Origin: CAVTLG01 sp963735495
GTDB taxonomy: Bacteria > Chloroflexota > Ktedonobacteria > Ktedonobacterales > Ktedonobacteraceae
Assembly (NCBI GenBank): GCA_963735495.1
Contig: CAVTLG010000010.1
Location: 248,001 to 312,000, forward strand
Direction: 5' to 3'
Length of the DNA stretch: 64,000 nucleotides
The stretch's first letter is position 1. The number at the start of each line of letters is the position of its first letter. The notes under the pieces were generated by a model. It searched no databases, was not told the origin of the DNA, and saw only the letters and a list, made by a program, of their open reading frames with translations. Positions 9,208 to 17,328 of this stretch are shown in pieces. Position numbers and translations under genes: made by a program.

Positions 9208-10029
9208 ATGGAAACAGCGCCAGACAGCGCCAGGCTGAGTCTCAATCAGATTACTACTGCGGGATGGAGCGTGCGCGAAGCTGTTGAGGGGTGTGTGCGG
9301 GTGGGTATTCCGTGCATTGGTCTATGGCGGGATAAGGTGGCGGAGACTGGATTACAGGAGAGCGCACGCATTGTACGCGCCGCTGGTTTGCAGGTGTCCA
9401 GCCTCTGCCGTGGAGGATGGTTTCCAGCTGCGACCGCCCGTGAACGGCAGGCGCGCATTGATGATAATCGTCGTGCACTTGAAGAGGCTGCGGAACTCGG
9501 TACGAACACGTTGGTACTGGTATGTGGACCCGCTCCAGATCGCGATATCAGTGCTGCGCGCCATATGGTACTTGATGCTATAAGTCAGCTGGTGCCGTTT
9601 GCCAGCGCATGTCGTGTAAAGCTAGCTATTGAACCCTTGCACCCGATGTTTGCGGCTGACCGTTCGGTGATTGTCACGCTGGCCGAAGCTAATGACCTGG
9701 CGGAACAATTCTCGGCGGAACAGGTGGGCGTCATTGTTGACGTCTACCATGTCTGGTGGGACCCTGACGTTGCCCGGCAGATTGCCAGAGCGGGCAGGCG
9801 CATTCTGGGTTTTCATGTCAACGATTGGAGCGTGCCGTTGCCAGATATGTTGAAAGGTCGGGCAATGATGGGCGACGGCGTCATCGAAATCCGTCGCCTG
9901 CGGCAATGCGTAGAGGCGGCAGGCTACACAGGTCCGATAGAAGTGGAGATTTTGAACCAGGCTCTCTGGGATATGCCCGGCGACGAAACACTGGCTCTGC
10001 TCTGTACACGCTATCGGGCATGTGTATAG
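9208..10029 (+). CDS. Sugar phosphate isomerase/epimerase family TIM barrel
   Basis: A 273-residue AP-endonuclease-2-fold protein (xylose isomerase-like TIM barrel). Metal-binding landmarks are visible: LAIEPLHP (Glu), VIVDVYHVWWDP (Asp and His), FHVNDW (His and Asp) and PIEVEILN (Glu), the same set as in inosose dehydratase IolE and related epimerases. ATG 9208 is chosen because AAAGGTGG lies 9 bases upstream; GTG 9196 is an alternative. It is the third gene of the operon and probably acts on the product of the dehydrogenase or of the DUF993 enzyme. Its stop codon abuts the stop of the convergent TrpF-like gene with no bases between. Confidence 0.9.
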   Translation: METAPDSARLSLNQITTAGWSVREAVEGCVRVGIPCIGLWRDKVAETGLQESARIVRAAGLQVSSLCRGGWFPAATARERQARIDDNRRALEEAAELGTNTLVLVCGPAPDRDISAARHMVLDAISQLVPFASACRVKLAIEPLHPMFAADRSVIVTLAEANDLAEQFSAEQVGVIVDVYHVWWDPDVARQIARAGRRILGFHVNDWSVPLPDMLKGRAMMGDGVIEIRRLRQCVEAAGYTGPIEVEILNQALWDMPGDETLALLCTRYRACV

Positions 10030-10695
10030 TCAGGCGACCTGAGCATTGATGTGCGCGAAGAAGCGAGCGAGTTTTTCTTCGTCGAGGTGGCCATTGGTGC
10101 GAACGCCGCTACAGAGATCAAGGCCAAAGGGACCAACCTGCTGTATGGCATCCTGTACATTATCGGCGTTGAGGCCACCGGCGAGATAGATGGGTATATC
10201 CAGAGCTTCGCGAATAGCCCGGCTGATGGCCCAGTTGTGAACGCGCCCGGTACCACCGAGTTCTTTCACCGTCAGGTGTGGGTTGCCCGAATCGAGCAAA
10301 ATAGCGTGTACATATGGAGCTGCGGCGCGCGCTTCTGCTAACGCGGTATCGTCATAAACATGGATGACCTGGACAAGCATGATGCCGGGTAGAGCCGTAC
10401 GTAAACGACGATGACTGCCAGCCGGCAAGCTGTCGACTATCTGTAGCATGTTAACGTGACAACGCCGTTGCTGTTCAATGATCGTGTCCACATCCTGGCT
10501 GCTGGTGAGGAGCGCGGAGGTAACGCCTGGTGGAATAGTGTCAGCAATCTCCGTAATCAGCTTTTCCGCAATCACACCGGGGCCGCTGGGCATGGCTGAG
10601 ACCAGTCCCAGGATCGAGGCGCCATAGCGAATAGCCAGTTGTGCCTCCGCAATACCACTGATGCAGCAAATTTTGACGCGGCTTATCATGTTCAT
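10030..10695 (-). CDS. Phosphoribosylanthranilate isomerase (TrpF)-like protein outside a trp operon
   Basis: A 221-residue (beta/alpha)8 protein with TrpF signatures in order: VKICCIS at the N-terminus (the first Cys is in the position of the catalytic base, with Gly-to-Cys next to it), HAILLDSG (Asp in the general-acid position), GGTGRVHNW, LAGGLNADNV and LDLCSGVRTNG in the phosphate-binding loops. The catalytic pair therefore seems kept. No other tryptophan gene is near; it abuts the sugar operon tail-to-tail and its 5' side faces a Gfo/Idh gene across repeat copy B. It may be a paralogue recruited to another ketose/aldose rearrangement, or the organism's only TrpF in a dispersed pathway. 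Confidence 0.82.
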   Translation of the reverse strand: MNMISRVKICCISGIAEAQLAIRYGASILGLVSAMPSGPGVIAEKLITEIADTIPPGVTSALLTSSQDVDTIIEQQRRCHVNMLQIVDSLPAGSHRRLRTALPGIMLVQVIHVYDDTALAEARAAAPYVHAILLDSGNPHLTVKELGGTGRVHNWAISRAIREALDIPIYLAGGLNADNVQDAIQQVGPFGLDLCSGVRTNGHLDEEKLARFFAHINAQVA

Positions 10696-10734
10696 CCCTC
10701 CTTGTCACACTTTTTTAGTTCTCTGTCCATGAGG

Positions 10735-10806
10735 GGAAATTGGGTAAGAGAGTGGTTTGGCGACCGCCCCTGGGACGCACGCAAGGTGACGCCCTACCCG
10801 ATTTCC
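10735..10806. repeat. Intergenic palindromic repeat, family B, copy B (degenerate)
   Basis: On the reverse strand this shows the family core GGGTAGGGCGTCACCTTGCG followed by the CCCAGGGGCGGTCGCC-type centre and TTCCCCTCATGGA. The arms (GAAATTGGGTA and TACCCGATTTC) are less perfect than in copy A. It lies between divergent genes, upstream of the second Gfo/Idh gene. Confidence 0.75.
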
Positions 10807-10970
10807 CGATGTTTCCCCTGGAAGATGAGGACTCCTTTTTTGTGGTGTTAGTAAAGAGTATCATGTCACATCGTAAAACACCAGACTTTATCCATAGGCT
10901 ATTTCGCTGTGGATAGCGCTCTCGCGTGGTCTATAATGGAGTAGCTACGCTTGAAAGGACAAGAAAAGAA

Positions 10971-11975
10971 ATGTCATTGTATGAAGTAACGCGTCTGATA
11001 AATTGGGGTATCATCAGCTCTGCGAATATTGGTGTCAAGGCAGTTGCTCCCGCCATTTTAGCATCTACCAATGGACGACTGGTCGCTGTGGGCAGTCGGG
11101 ATGTGCGGCATGCGGCTGAAGCCTACTCGTTCGCGCCCAGCGTGCGTATCTATGATAGCTATGACGGTATTATCAATGACCCCGCAATTGAAGCGGTGTA
11201 TATTCCTTTGCCGAATAGTCTGCATGCCGAGTGGAGCATCAAAGCACTGGAGGCAGGCAAGCATGTACTATGTGAGAGACCATTGGCCAGTACGCTGCAA
11301 GAAGCAGAGGAGATGGTCGAGGTGGCGCGCGCTCATAATGTCTTGTTGATGGAGGCGTGTGCCTATCGTTTTCATCCCCAGATTATCTGGGCCCTGGAGC
11401 AGATCCACGCTGGTTTGCTTGGTCCCGTGAGATTGGTGCGTGGCTCATGCTCGGTCGATATGCGCGCTTATCCTGATACTATTCGTCTGAACCCGGAGCT
11501 GGGGGGTGGTTCGTTAATGGATGTTGGGTATGGTCCTGTGAATTTTTGTCGCGCGGTTTACTCGCAGCCTGCGCGTTCGCTGGCTGCTCGTGTGCATGCC
11601 ACGAGTGCGGTGAGTGTTGAAATGGCGACCAACGCGGTCCTCGATTTTGGTGACGGTCAATTTGGTCTCATCGATAGCAGTTTTGAGTTGCCCCTGCGTC
11701 AATATGTGGAAGTGGTCGGTGAGGCGGGCAGTATGACGATTCCGGTGCCGTTTACGCCGGGCAATCATGATGTCGTGGTGTTTGTGACCAAAAATGGACG
11801 TATGACAGAGCAAAACTTCACTCATGTTGATCAATATCAATTAGAAGTGGAGCATTTCGCGGCCTGCATTCGTACACAGCAGGAACCAGCTCTCAGTTTG
11901 AGCGAAACATTGGAGAATATGGCGATGCTAGAGGCAATCTATCAAGCCGCAGGGCTGGACTGGCCGATTGTCTGA
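10971..11975 (+). CDS. Gfo/Idh/MocA family oxidoreductase with CERP in place of CEKP
   Basis: A 334-residue protein: Rossmann fold from INWGIISSANIGVKAVAPAI, then GKHVLCERPLA, then MEACAYRFHPQ typical of the dihydrodiol dehydrogenase/glucose-fructose oxidoreductase-like subgroup, and a C-terminal beta-sheet domain with GGSLMDVGYGPVNFCR. The family's EKP Lys is Arg here, a notable change at a residue tied to hydride transfer and cofactor binding. Start ATG 10971 is preferred over GTG 10926; an AAAGGA lies upstream and a TATAAT at 10932-10937 is a likely -10. It is monocistronic. It may still be active, or may have become a binding or regulatory paralogue. Confidence 0.88.
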   Translation: MSLYEVTRLINWGIISSANIGVKAVAPAILASTNGRLVAVGSRDVRHAAEAYSFAPSVRIYDSYDGIINDPAIEAVYIPLPNSLHAEWSIKALEAGKHVLCERPLASTLQEAEEMVEVARAHNVLLMEACAYRFHPQIIWALEQIHAGLLGPVRLVRGSCSVDMRAYPDTIRLNPELGGGSLMDVGYGPVNFCRAVYSQPARSLAARVHATSAVSVEMATNAVLDFGDGQFGLIDSSFELPLRQYVEVVGEAGSMTIPVPFTPGNHDVVVFVTKNGRMTEQNFTHVDQYQLEVEHFAACIRTQQEPALSLSETLENMAMLEAIYQAAGLDWPIV

Positions 11976-12205
11976 TATCCATAGTGTCTGATACCCATCA
12001 TGAAGTTATTGTAGGCGTCTATCTCTCTCTTGTGAGATAATAGAGCTTGCTTGTTGACGATGTGAAAGGATACATCTAGAATACAACAGGATGAGTTCCG
12101 TTTGCTGAGAAATTTCCTGAGCTTTGCCGCCCTCTCCTCTCTTGCTGAGAAAAGGGGCTAGTTGTCAGGAACCCCTATCCTTAAAAAGGGATGGGAAGGA
12201 GTGTT

Positions 12206-12442
12206 ATGGACGCTATCATTGGTCGCTACCGCGCTCGTATGGAGGAAAGTGGGCTAGTCCTGAGACATGCAGCAGGCATCAACTTCGACTTGACGCCGGA
12301 AGAAGCGTTGGGACTACTGGACTTTATCAATGCCTATCGACAAACATTGCTCTCTCTAGTTGAACGCGATACTGATCCGCGCATGGAACGCGTGGTTATT
12401 GAGGAGAAAGATGGTGCAAAGGATATCCATCCGTGCAAATAA
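12206..12442 (+). CDS. Small protein of unknown function
   Basis: A 78-residue acidic helical protein that I do not recognise. It starts at ATG 12206, with GAAGGAG ending 5 bases upstream. The text has a DLTPEEALGLLDFINAYR segment that looks like an amphipathic helix pair, and no signal or membrane span. It is convergent with the sugar-binding lipoprotein that ends at 12523; a stem-loop at 12465-12496 lies between them. The good ribosome site and codon pattern support a real gene. Confidence 0.65.
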   Translation: MDAIIGRYRARMEESGLVLRHAAGINFDLTPEEALGLLDFINAYRQTLLSLVERDTDPRMERVVIEEKDGAKDIHPCK

Positions 12443-12464
12443 TGGCACGCCAGCTCTGCGCGTG

Positions 12465-12496
12465 AAGGAACGGTGAGGTTGCCCCGACCGTCCCTT
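12465..12496. terminator. Stem-loop between convergent genes
   Basis: AAGGAACGGT (12465-12474) pairs with ACCGTCCCTT (12487-12496) with one mismatch. It is the sister of the better hairpin at 14034-14068 in the duplicated block. The T run after it is poor, so termination strength is uncertain. Confidence 0.45.
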
Positions 12497-12522
12497 CTTG
12501 CATCAAGCGTACGAGCACTCTT

Positions 12523-13626
12523 TTACTTCGCCTGACTCAGCGGTTTGATCTGAGCTGCGGGGTCGGCAAACTCGCTATTGATGATTGGCAAATAGAATTG
12601 GCCTTTGGCGGCCAGGCTCTCCTGGCGCGTAATGATCTGCTGGACATTACTCTGTGTCACCAGCAGAGCGCCGGGGTTCCACCATCCCTGAGGAATAGCA
12701 TCGCCATACAGCGCGTGCTCGATCAGCAGGCGCATGGCCACATAGCCCTTCAAGAAGTGTTCTGGATCGACAAGGGCGAAATTGGTACCATTGGCGATAG
12801 CCTCTAGCGCAGTGGGGTCCAGGTCAAAGGCTCCGGTCAGGTACGTCCCGTGTCCGTTTTGCTTGATTTGGGCGAGAGAAGAGTTATCAGGGTCTCCGAC
12901 GCCCAGGCAGGCGACAATCGCGGGATGCGTATTAATGGCATTGGTCCAGGCGGCAAGGTTCAGTTGTGGGATCTGTTGCGAGCTGAAAGGGCCAACGATC
13001 TTGAGATGAGGTCGTAAGTGTTGGAACTCTTGCTTGATACCCTGTGCCCGATAGTCGAGGACAGGTACACCACGGGTGTCAACGCCAATGAGCAAACTCC
13101 CTTCAGCATTTGTCGGAATCTGCTGGATGGCGGCATCGGCAAGTTCCACTCCGGCGGCCAGATTATCGTTGCCAACATAGGTGGTGATGTGTGATGATGC
13201 CGGTGGCACCGTGTCTACAGCAATCAGCGGAATGCCAGCATCCACCGCTTTAGCCTCCGGTTGTGCGAAGAGGGCTGGCGCAAGCGTCTCGACCGCAATA
13301 CCATCGCGCGCGGTTTGTGTCAGGCCATTAAAGAGCTTGACGGCGGCTGGATCGTCGATAGTTGGCGGCGCGACAATCTGTGCCGATACGTGATATTGGT
13401 CCGCTGCGTATTGCGCGCCTGCCGCCATCTCCAGAGCAAAGTCCTGGCTGGTGGTCTCCGAGATGAAACCGACATGGATATCAGCCGGATTCTTGCCACC
13501 CGTGGTGTTATTGCTAGATGGAGATTCATCCAGGGTACCGCAGGATGTTACTAGGAGAAGGGCTAGCACCATAAGAGTGCAATGGAGTCTGAAAAGACCC
13601 TTTGACTGCGTCTGTGGCAGTTGCAT
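12523..13626 (-). CDS. Sugar-binding lipoprotein, periplasmic binding protein type I (copy 1)
   Basis: A 367-residue extracellular solute-binding lipoprotein. Signal peptide with lipobox near residues 25-29 (LLLVTSC), then a Ser/Asn/Thr/Gly linker and a Peripla_BP_4 (ribose/galactose-binding RbsB-like) domain: IHVGFISETTSQDFALEMAAGA, GIPLIAVDTVPP, YVGNDNLAAG, GAFDLDPTALEAI. It is very similar to the protein at 14092-15192 by eye along its whole length. No ABC permease or ATPase is nearby; the only partners are a Cache receptor and a DUF4388 protein, so the pair may present ligands to the receptor and not feed a transporter. It is the duplicated, outermost copy. Confidence 0.9.
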   Translation of the reverse strand: MQLPQTQSKGLFRLHCTLMVLALLLVTSCGTLDESPSSNNTTGGKNPADIHVGFISETTSQDFALEMAAGAQYAADQYHVSAQIVAPPTIDDPAAVKLFNGLTQTARDGIAVETLAPALFAQPEAKAVDAGIPLIAVDTVPPASSHITTYVGNDNLAAGVELADAAIQQIPTNAEGSLLIGVDTRGVPVLDYRAQGIKQEFQHLRPHLKIVGPFSSQQIPQLNLAAWTNAINTHPAIVACLGVGDPDNSSLAQIKQNGHGTYLTGAFDLDPTALEAIANGTNFALVDPEHFLKGYVAMRLLIEHALYGDAIPQGWWNPGALLVTQSNVQQIITRQESLAAKGQFYLPIINSEFADPAAQIKPLSQAK

Positions 13627-13651
13627 TGAAGCTTCCTAATACTCACGTTCC

Positions 13652-14001
13652 CTGTGACTTATTGGAGCACCCTTGCTCCATCTGATCAGTGGTCTCTGTA
13701 GCTAATGCTGTGCTTGAATTTAATTGGTCGATGATTTGTTATAACTACTCAGGTCGGCCTGCAGAGGGAGGATCGCGTAGGGACAATCCCTTGCGGTTGT
13801 CCCGGTTGGGTGCAAGACAGGACAGGCCGCCGCAAGGGACGCCAAGACCTTTTTTCTTCGCTCAAGGGAACAGACAGACCACCAAAAAAGGTCTTCGCTC
13901 GGCCCCTACGCGATCTTCCACGGTTCCTGAAATGTTGCCTCACCTGAGTAGTTACGATTTGTTTGGTTAGATCGATGGCTGCCGAAAGCTTTTTACTACC
14001 T
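13652..14001 (-). pseudogene. Relict 3' end of the Cache receptor gene, split by MITE 2
   Basis: Sequence at about 13652-13740 and 13964-14001 is a diverged copy of the last ~140 bases of the receptor gene at 15204-16709 (shared landmarks: GCTCCATCTGATC, GCTGTGCTTGAATTTAA, AGATCGATGG, GCCGAAAGCTTTTT). It is cut in two by the MITE at 13741-13955. Directly after the landmark GCTTTTT the text switches to GTGCAAATAATGGCAC, the sequence found downstream of copy 1 at 12434, marking the tandem-duplication junction at about 13998-14004. It has no start codon and no product is expected. Confidence 0.85.
13733..13963. mobile_element. MITE-like element 2 with perfect 8-bp target duplication
   Basis: The element at 13741-13955 (215 bp) has ends (A/G)TAACTACTCAGGT and ACCTGAGTAGTTAC and is flanked by a perfect direct repeat GATTTGTT (13733-13740 and 13956-13963). 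The interior repeats the hairpin plan of element 1, including GCGTAGGGACAATCCCTTGC and an AAGACCTTTTTT/AAAAAAGGTCTT pair. The empty site is visible in the parental receptor gene, which confirms insertion after duplication. No coding region. Confidence 0.9.
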
Positions 14002-14033
14002 GTGCAAATAATGGCACTCCAGCTCTGCGCGTG

Positions 14034-14068
14034 AAGGGATGGTGAGGTTGCCCCAGCCATCCCTTTTT
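14034..14068 (+). terminator. Candidate rho-independent terminator hairpin
   Basis: AAGGGATGG (14034-14042) and CCATCCCTT (14057-14065) form a perfect 9-bp stem with a 14-base loop, followed by TTT on the forward strand. No intact forward-strand gene ends here; it came with the duplicated block. For the reverse-strand gene ending at 14092 it gives a 3' stem-loop without a T tail. Confidence 0.5.
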
Positions 14069-14091
14069 GTATCAAGCGCACGAGCACTCTT

Positions 14092-15192
14092 TTATTTAGC
14101 CTGACTCAGCGGTTTGATTTGAGCTGTGGGGTCGGCAAACTCGCTATTGATGATTGGCTGGTAGAATGCCCCTTTGGTGGTCAGGGTCTGCTGGCGTGCA
14201 ATGATCTGCTGGACATTACTCTGCGTCACCAGCAGAGCGCCGGGGTTCCACCATCCCTGAGGAATAGCATCGCCATACATTGCGTGCTCAATGAGCAGGC
14301 GCATGGCCACATAGCCCTTCAAGAAGTGCTCTGGATCGAGAAGGGCGAAATTGGTACCATTGGCGATGGCCTCTAGCGCAGTGGGGTCCAGGTCAAAGGC
14401 CCCACTCAGGTACGTCTCATGTCCATTTTGCTTGATTTGAGCTAAAGAGGAATTATCCTGGTCTCCATTACCCAGGCAGGCAACAATGGCGGAATTGGTA
14501 CTGATGGCTTTGGTCCAGGAACTAAGGTTATCTTGTGGGGTCTGCAGCGAGTCGAAAGGGCCAACGATCTGGAGATGAGGCCGCAAGCTCTGGAACACCT
14601 GCTTGATACCTTGCACGCGAAAGTCGAGGGGAGGCACGCCGGGATTGTCACTACCAATGAGTAACTTTCCTCGCGCACTGGTTGGGATCTGCTGGATGGC
14701 AGCTTCCGCGAGCTCCTCACCTGCCGCCAGGTTGTCGTTGCCAACGTAGGTGGTAATGTGTGATGCTGCTGGCGGCACTGTGTCTACCGCAATCAGTGGA
14801 ATGCCTGCACTCACCGCTTTAGCCTCCGGTTTTACGAAGAGGGCTGGCTCGAGTGTTTCGACAGCAATACCATCCTTCGCGGTTTTTGTCAGGCCCGCAA
14901 AAAGTTTAAGAGCTGCTGGGGCATCGAAAGTGGGCGGAGCGACAATCTGCGCCGACACGTGATATTGATCCGCTGCATATTGTGCGCCTGCTGCCATCTC
15001 CAGGGCAAAGTCTAAACTGGAGGTCTCAGTGACGAATCCGACATGGATGCTTGCCGGATTCTTGCCACTGGTTGTGGTATTATCGCTAGATGTATATCCA
15101 CCTGTGTAGCTACAGGATGTTACTAGGAGAAGGGCTAGCAGCATAAGGGTGCAATGTAGCCCGAAAAGGATCTTTGACTGCGTCCGTTGCAT
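14092..15192 (-). CDS. Sugar-binding lipoprotein, periplasmic binding protein type I (copy 2, parental)
   Basis: A 366-residue lipoprotein with the same plan as copy 1: signal peptide and lipobox (LLLVTSC), polar linker, and an RbsB-like Peripla_BP_4 domain starting IHVGFVTETSSLDFALEMAAGA. It begins 11 bases after the receptor stop and is clearly in the same transcript as the DUF4388 and receptor genes. Differences from copy 1 are scattered, e.g. GSDNPGVPPLDFR versus GVDTRGVPVLDYR near the cleft and QTPQDNLSSW versus QIPQLNLAAW, so ligand range may have shifted after duplication. Confidence 0.92.
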   Translation of the reverse strand: MQRTQSKILFGLHCTLMLLALLLVTSCSYTGGYTSSDNTTTSGKNPASIHVGFVTETSSLDFALEMAAGAQYAADQYHVSAQIVAPPTFDAPAALKLFAGLTKTAKDGIAVETLEPALFVKPEAKAVSAGIPLIAVDTVPPAASHITTYVGNDNLAAGEELAEAAIQQIPTSARGKLLIGSDNPGVPPLDFRVQGIKQVFQSLRPHLQIVGPFDSLQTPQDNLSSWTKAISTNSAIVACLGNGDQDNSSLAQIKQNGHETYLSGAFDLDPTALEAIANGTNFALLDPEHFLKGYVAMRLLIEHAMYGDAIPQGWWNPGALLVTQSNVQQIIARQQTLTTKGAFYQPIINSEFADPTAQIKPLSQAK

Positions 15193-15203
15193 TGTGAAGC
15201 CTC

Positions 15204-16709
15204 CTATTCACTTTTTCCTACGACTTGTTGGAGTTGGCTCACGACCTGCTCCATTTGATCGGCGGTTTCTGTCGCTAATTCTGTGCTTGAATTTAACTGA
15301 TCCGTCACTTGTTTTGTCAGATCGATGGCCGCCGAAAGCTTTTTGCTACTCGTCTTCTGGTACTGCACGGCGTCTTCGATATAGTGAGCAGCGACGACGA
15401 TCTGGTGAAGCGCCTCTTGTCTTTCCATCTGATGCACCTGAGACCAGCGGCGTTCCAATTCTGTACTGGTCGTTACAATGCGATTGGCCGCCTCTTGTGT
15501 CGCATCCATATAGTAGTTGACCGAGGATAAACCAGTTTTTGTTGAATCGACCACCCACACCTGCTCTGTGATCGTCACCTGCTCTTTGGCCGCCAGATCT
15601 TTCAGGAGTTGGCTGCTTGATTGCAAGCGGGTTACAGAACTTAAGACGGGAGCCGTGATACGTTGTCCGACGATGATACCGACAATCGCGGCGAGCAAAA
15701 GGACGATGAAGCCGATAATGCCAATATCGAGGAGCTGCTGATCGGCAAGCGCGGTGACGACACTGGTAGGACTGAGCACAAAATAGGTCCATGGAACGAT
15801 GGATACAGGTATACCAATAACCTGATAGCTACTTTTTTGTCCTGGTGGGACCATCTGCAGTGTCAACTGTTTACTTGACTGTTTTTGTGCATTGGCGAGC
15901 GCCCCATAGTTAGAGACAGGAATGGTGGTATTTCCTCCATAACGGTCTAGTGTGTTGATATTGCTCTGCTCGCTATTGGTGAAGGGAGCGATAGCCGTAA
16001 AGTTCTGGGCGATATCCGTATGGGCGATGATCATGCCATTTTCATCGACAATAAAGGCGTAACTGCCAGCTCCATTGGCGTTACTCTCGTTCTGTACCAT
16101 GCTCCAGATGAAGTTAATATTTAGCGTAACGCGCAAGTAGCCGAGCGTTTGAATAGCATTTGCGCCTGTTACCGTAATGGGCTCTGTGATATCAACGGTT
16201 AATGCGTTGCCCTGAGGGTCGTAGTAGTCCGATGAAATCGCAGCGGTATTGGCTGCGGCAAGTTGCTTAACAGTATCTGGTGGAACAAAGTATTTGCCAT
16301 GGGGAAGTGCTGGCGTGGGATAAAAGAGGCGCAGCTTCTGATGCGTATCAATAATGGACCAGTTTATATAGTTCGTGTTGCGCTGATAACCCGTCGCCAG
16401 GATATTGGCGGCATCTCCAGCTACAGCGTCATTTCCATTTAAATATTCAGAGAGGAGCGTGTTCTGGCTGATCGATCTCACATCGATAATGGGCTGGGAA
16501 AAATAGTTTTCGATGGTCTGGATATGCGTCTGTGCGTCTGTTTCCATGGAGGCATTCGCCTTGGCAATCAGTTGGGGACGCGATAGTAATTCACTACTGG
16601 TGATAGTGACAATGAGTGGTAGTAGTGCTGCGAGCATAAGTAAGAGCGAGACGCGTACCGAGAGCGAGAGCGAGAAGCGTCCGATCTTTTGTGACACTAA
16701 AGTCTGCAT
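15204..16709 (-). CDS. dCache-type transmembrane receptor with C-terminal coiled coil and no output enzyme
   Basis: A 501-residue sensor. A first membrane span lies near residues 18-40 and is followed by an extracytoplasmic region of about 280 residues that looks like a double Cache domain (sequence around YINWSIIDTHQKLRLFYPTP and YAFIVDENGMIIAHTDIAQNF). A second span (about 328-350, IGIIGFIVLLLAAIVGIIVG) leads to a HAMP-like segment and a long helical coiled coil ending the protein. The MCP hairpin motif is not evident, and there is no kinase or cyclase domain, so output must pass through a partner protein. The upstream DUF4388 protein and downstream sugar-binding lipoproteins are its likely partners. 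Start ATG 16709; the DUF4388 gene ends 28 bases upstream. Confidence 0.85.
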   Translation of the reverse strand: MQTLVSQKIGRFSLSLSVRVSLLLMLAALLPLIVTITSSELLSRPQLIAKANASMETDAQTHIQTIENYFSQPIIDVRSISQNTLLSEYLNGNDAVAGDAANILATGYQRNTNYINWSIIDTHQKLRLFYPTPALPHGKYFVPPDTVKQLAAANTAAISSDYYDPQGNALTVDITEPITVTGANAIQTLGYLRVTLNINFIWSMVQNESNANGAGSYAFIVDENGMIIAHTDIAQNFTAIAPFTNSEQSNINTLDRYGGNTTIPVSNYGALANAQKQSSKQLTLQMVPPGQKSSYQVIGIPVSIVPWTYFVLSPTSVVTALADQQLLDIGIIGFIVLLLAAIVGIIVGQRITAPVLSSVTRLQSSSQLLKDLAAKEQVTITEQVWVVDSTKTGLSSVNYYMDATQEAANRIVTTSTELERRWSQVHQMERQEALHQIVVAAHYIEDAVQYQKTSSKKLSAAIDLTKQVTDQLNSSTELATETADQMEQVVSQLQQVVGKSE

Positions 16710-16737
16710 GGTAGAAATTCTCCTTGGACTGGGGTTG

Positions 16738-17328
16738 TTATAACTGTATGAAACCAGCTTGCTCCAGGTCGGCTAGCAGAGCCAGCGTCTCATCCGGTGC
16801 TCGCCCGATTAACGCGGCTAGTTCTCGGATAGATCGTCCCCCATCGATCAATAAGAACAAGCGACGGTGCGTACGAGAGAAGCCCTGTCGATCTAATGTG
16901 AGCAAGATATTATCTATGGAATCTCTGCTATAGACAGAGGTGAATGGTCGGCGGCTCAAGCTATCTTGTGCTGCTGCATTCGTCTGCTGGGAGCCATAAA
17001 AAGGCCTTTGTGCAGGTTGGGTGACGTCCTTTGCCTTCTTCTGTTCGGTTGGCGTAGCAGGCATACCCGGAGCAACTTGTCCTGGGAGTAGAGGCACAAA
17101 CGAGAAACGACATGCTTGCCAGGAAAATAACTTGGTAGCCGCGTCTCTGCCTGTATATCGACCAATAGCCGCATTCACTACTTGCCCGTTGACGAACGTA
17201 ATTGTGCCCTCTTCGAATGTTTCGCCTTCACCTCGCTCAATGGTGAGAAGACCCGTCTTTTTACCCATTTGGAGGACGTCAATGACGGTAGAAAACTGGT
17301 TGGTTGCTGTTACGCGCCGCTGTGTCAT
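16738..17328 (-). CDS. DUF4388 domain protein with C-terminal winged-helix-like segment
   Basis: A 196-residue cytoplasmic protein. Residues 10-80 match the DUF4388/PATAN type (FSTVIDVLQMGKKTGLLTIERGEGE, then GTITFVNGQVVNAAIGRYTGRDA), a small domain common in bacterial two-component and gliding/pilus regulators. After a Gln/Pro-rich linker, the last 65 residues form a helical domain with LFLLIDGGRSIRELAALIGRAPDETLALLADLEQAGFI, a winged-helix-like arrangement often found with DUF4388. It leads the operon with the receptor and the binding proteins and is the natural candidate for its intracellular output. Confidence 0.82.
   Translation of the reverse strand: MTQRRVTATNQFSTVIDVLQMGKKTGLLTIERGEGETFEEGTITFVNGQVVNAAIGRYTGRDAATKLFSWQACRFSFVPLLPGQVAPGMPATPTEQKKAKDVTQPAQRPFYGSQQTNAAAQDSLSRRPFTSVYSRDSIDNILLTLDRQGFSRTHRRLFLLIDGGRSIRELAALIGRAPDETLALLADLEQAGFIQL

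Noticed and set aside
12523..15192. Idea that the two binding proteins belong to a full ABC sugar transporter
   Set aside because: No permease or ATPase gene is present on either side within the window.
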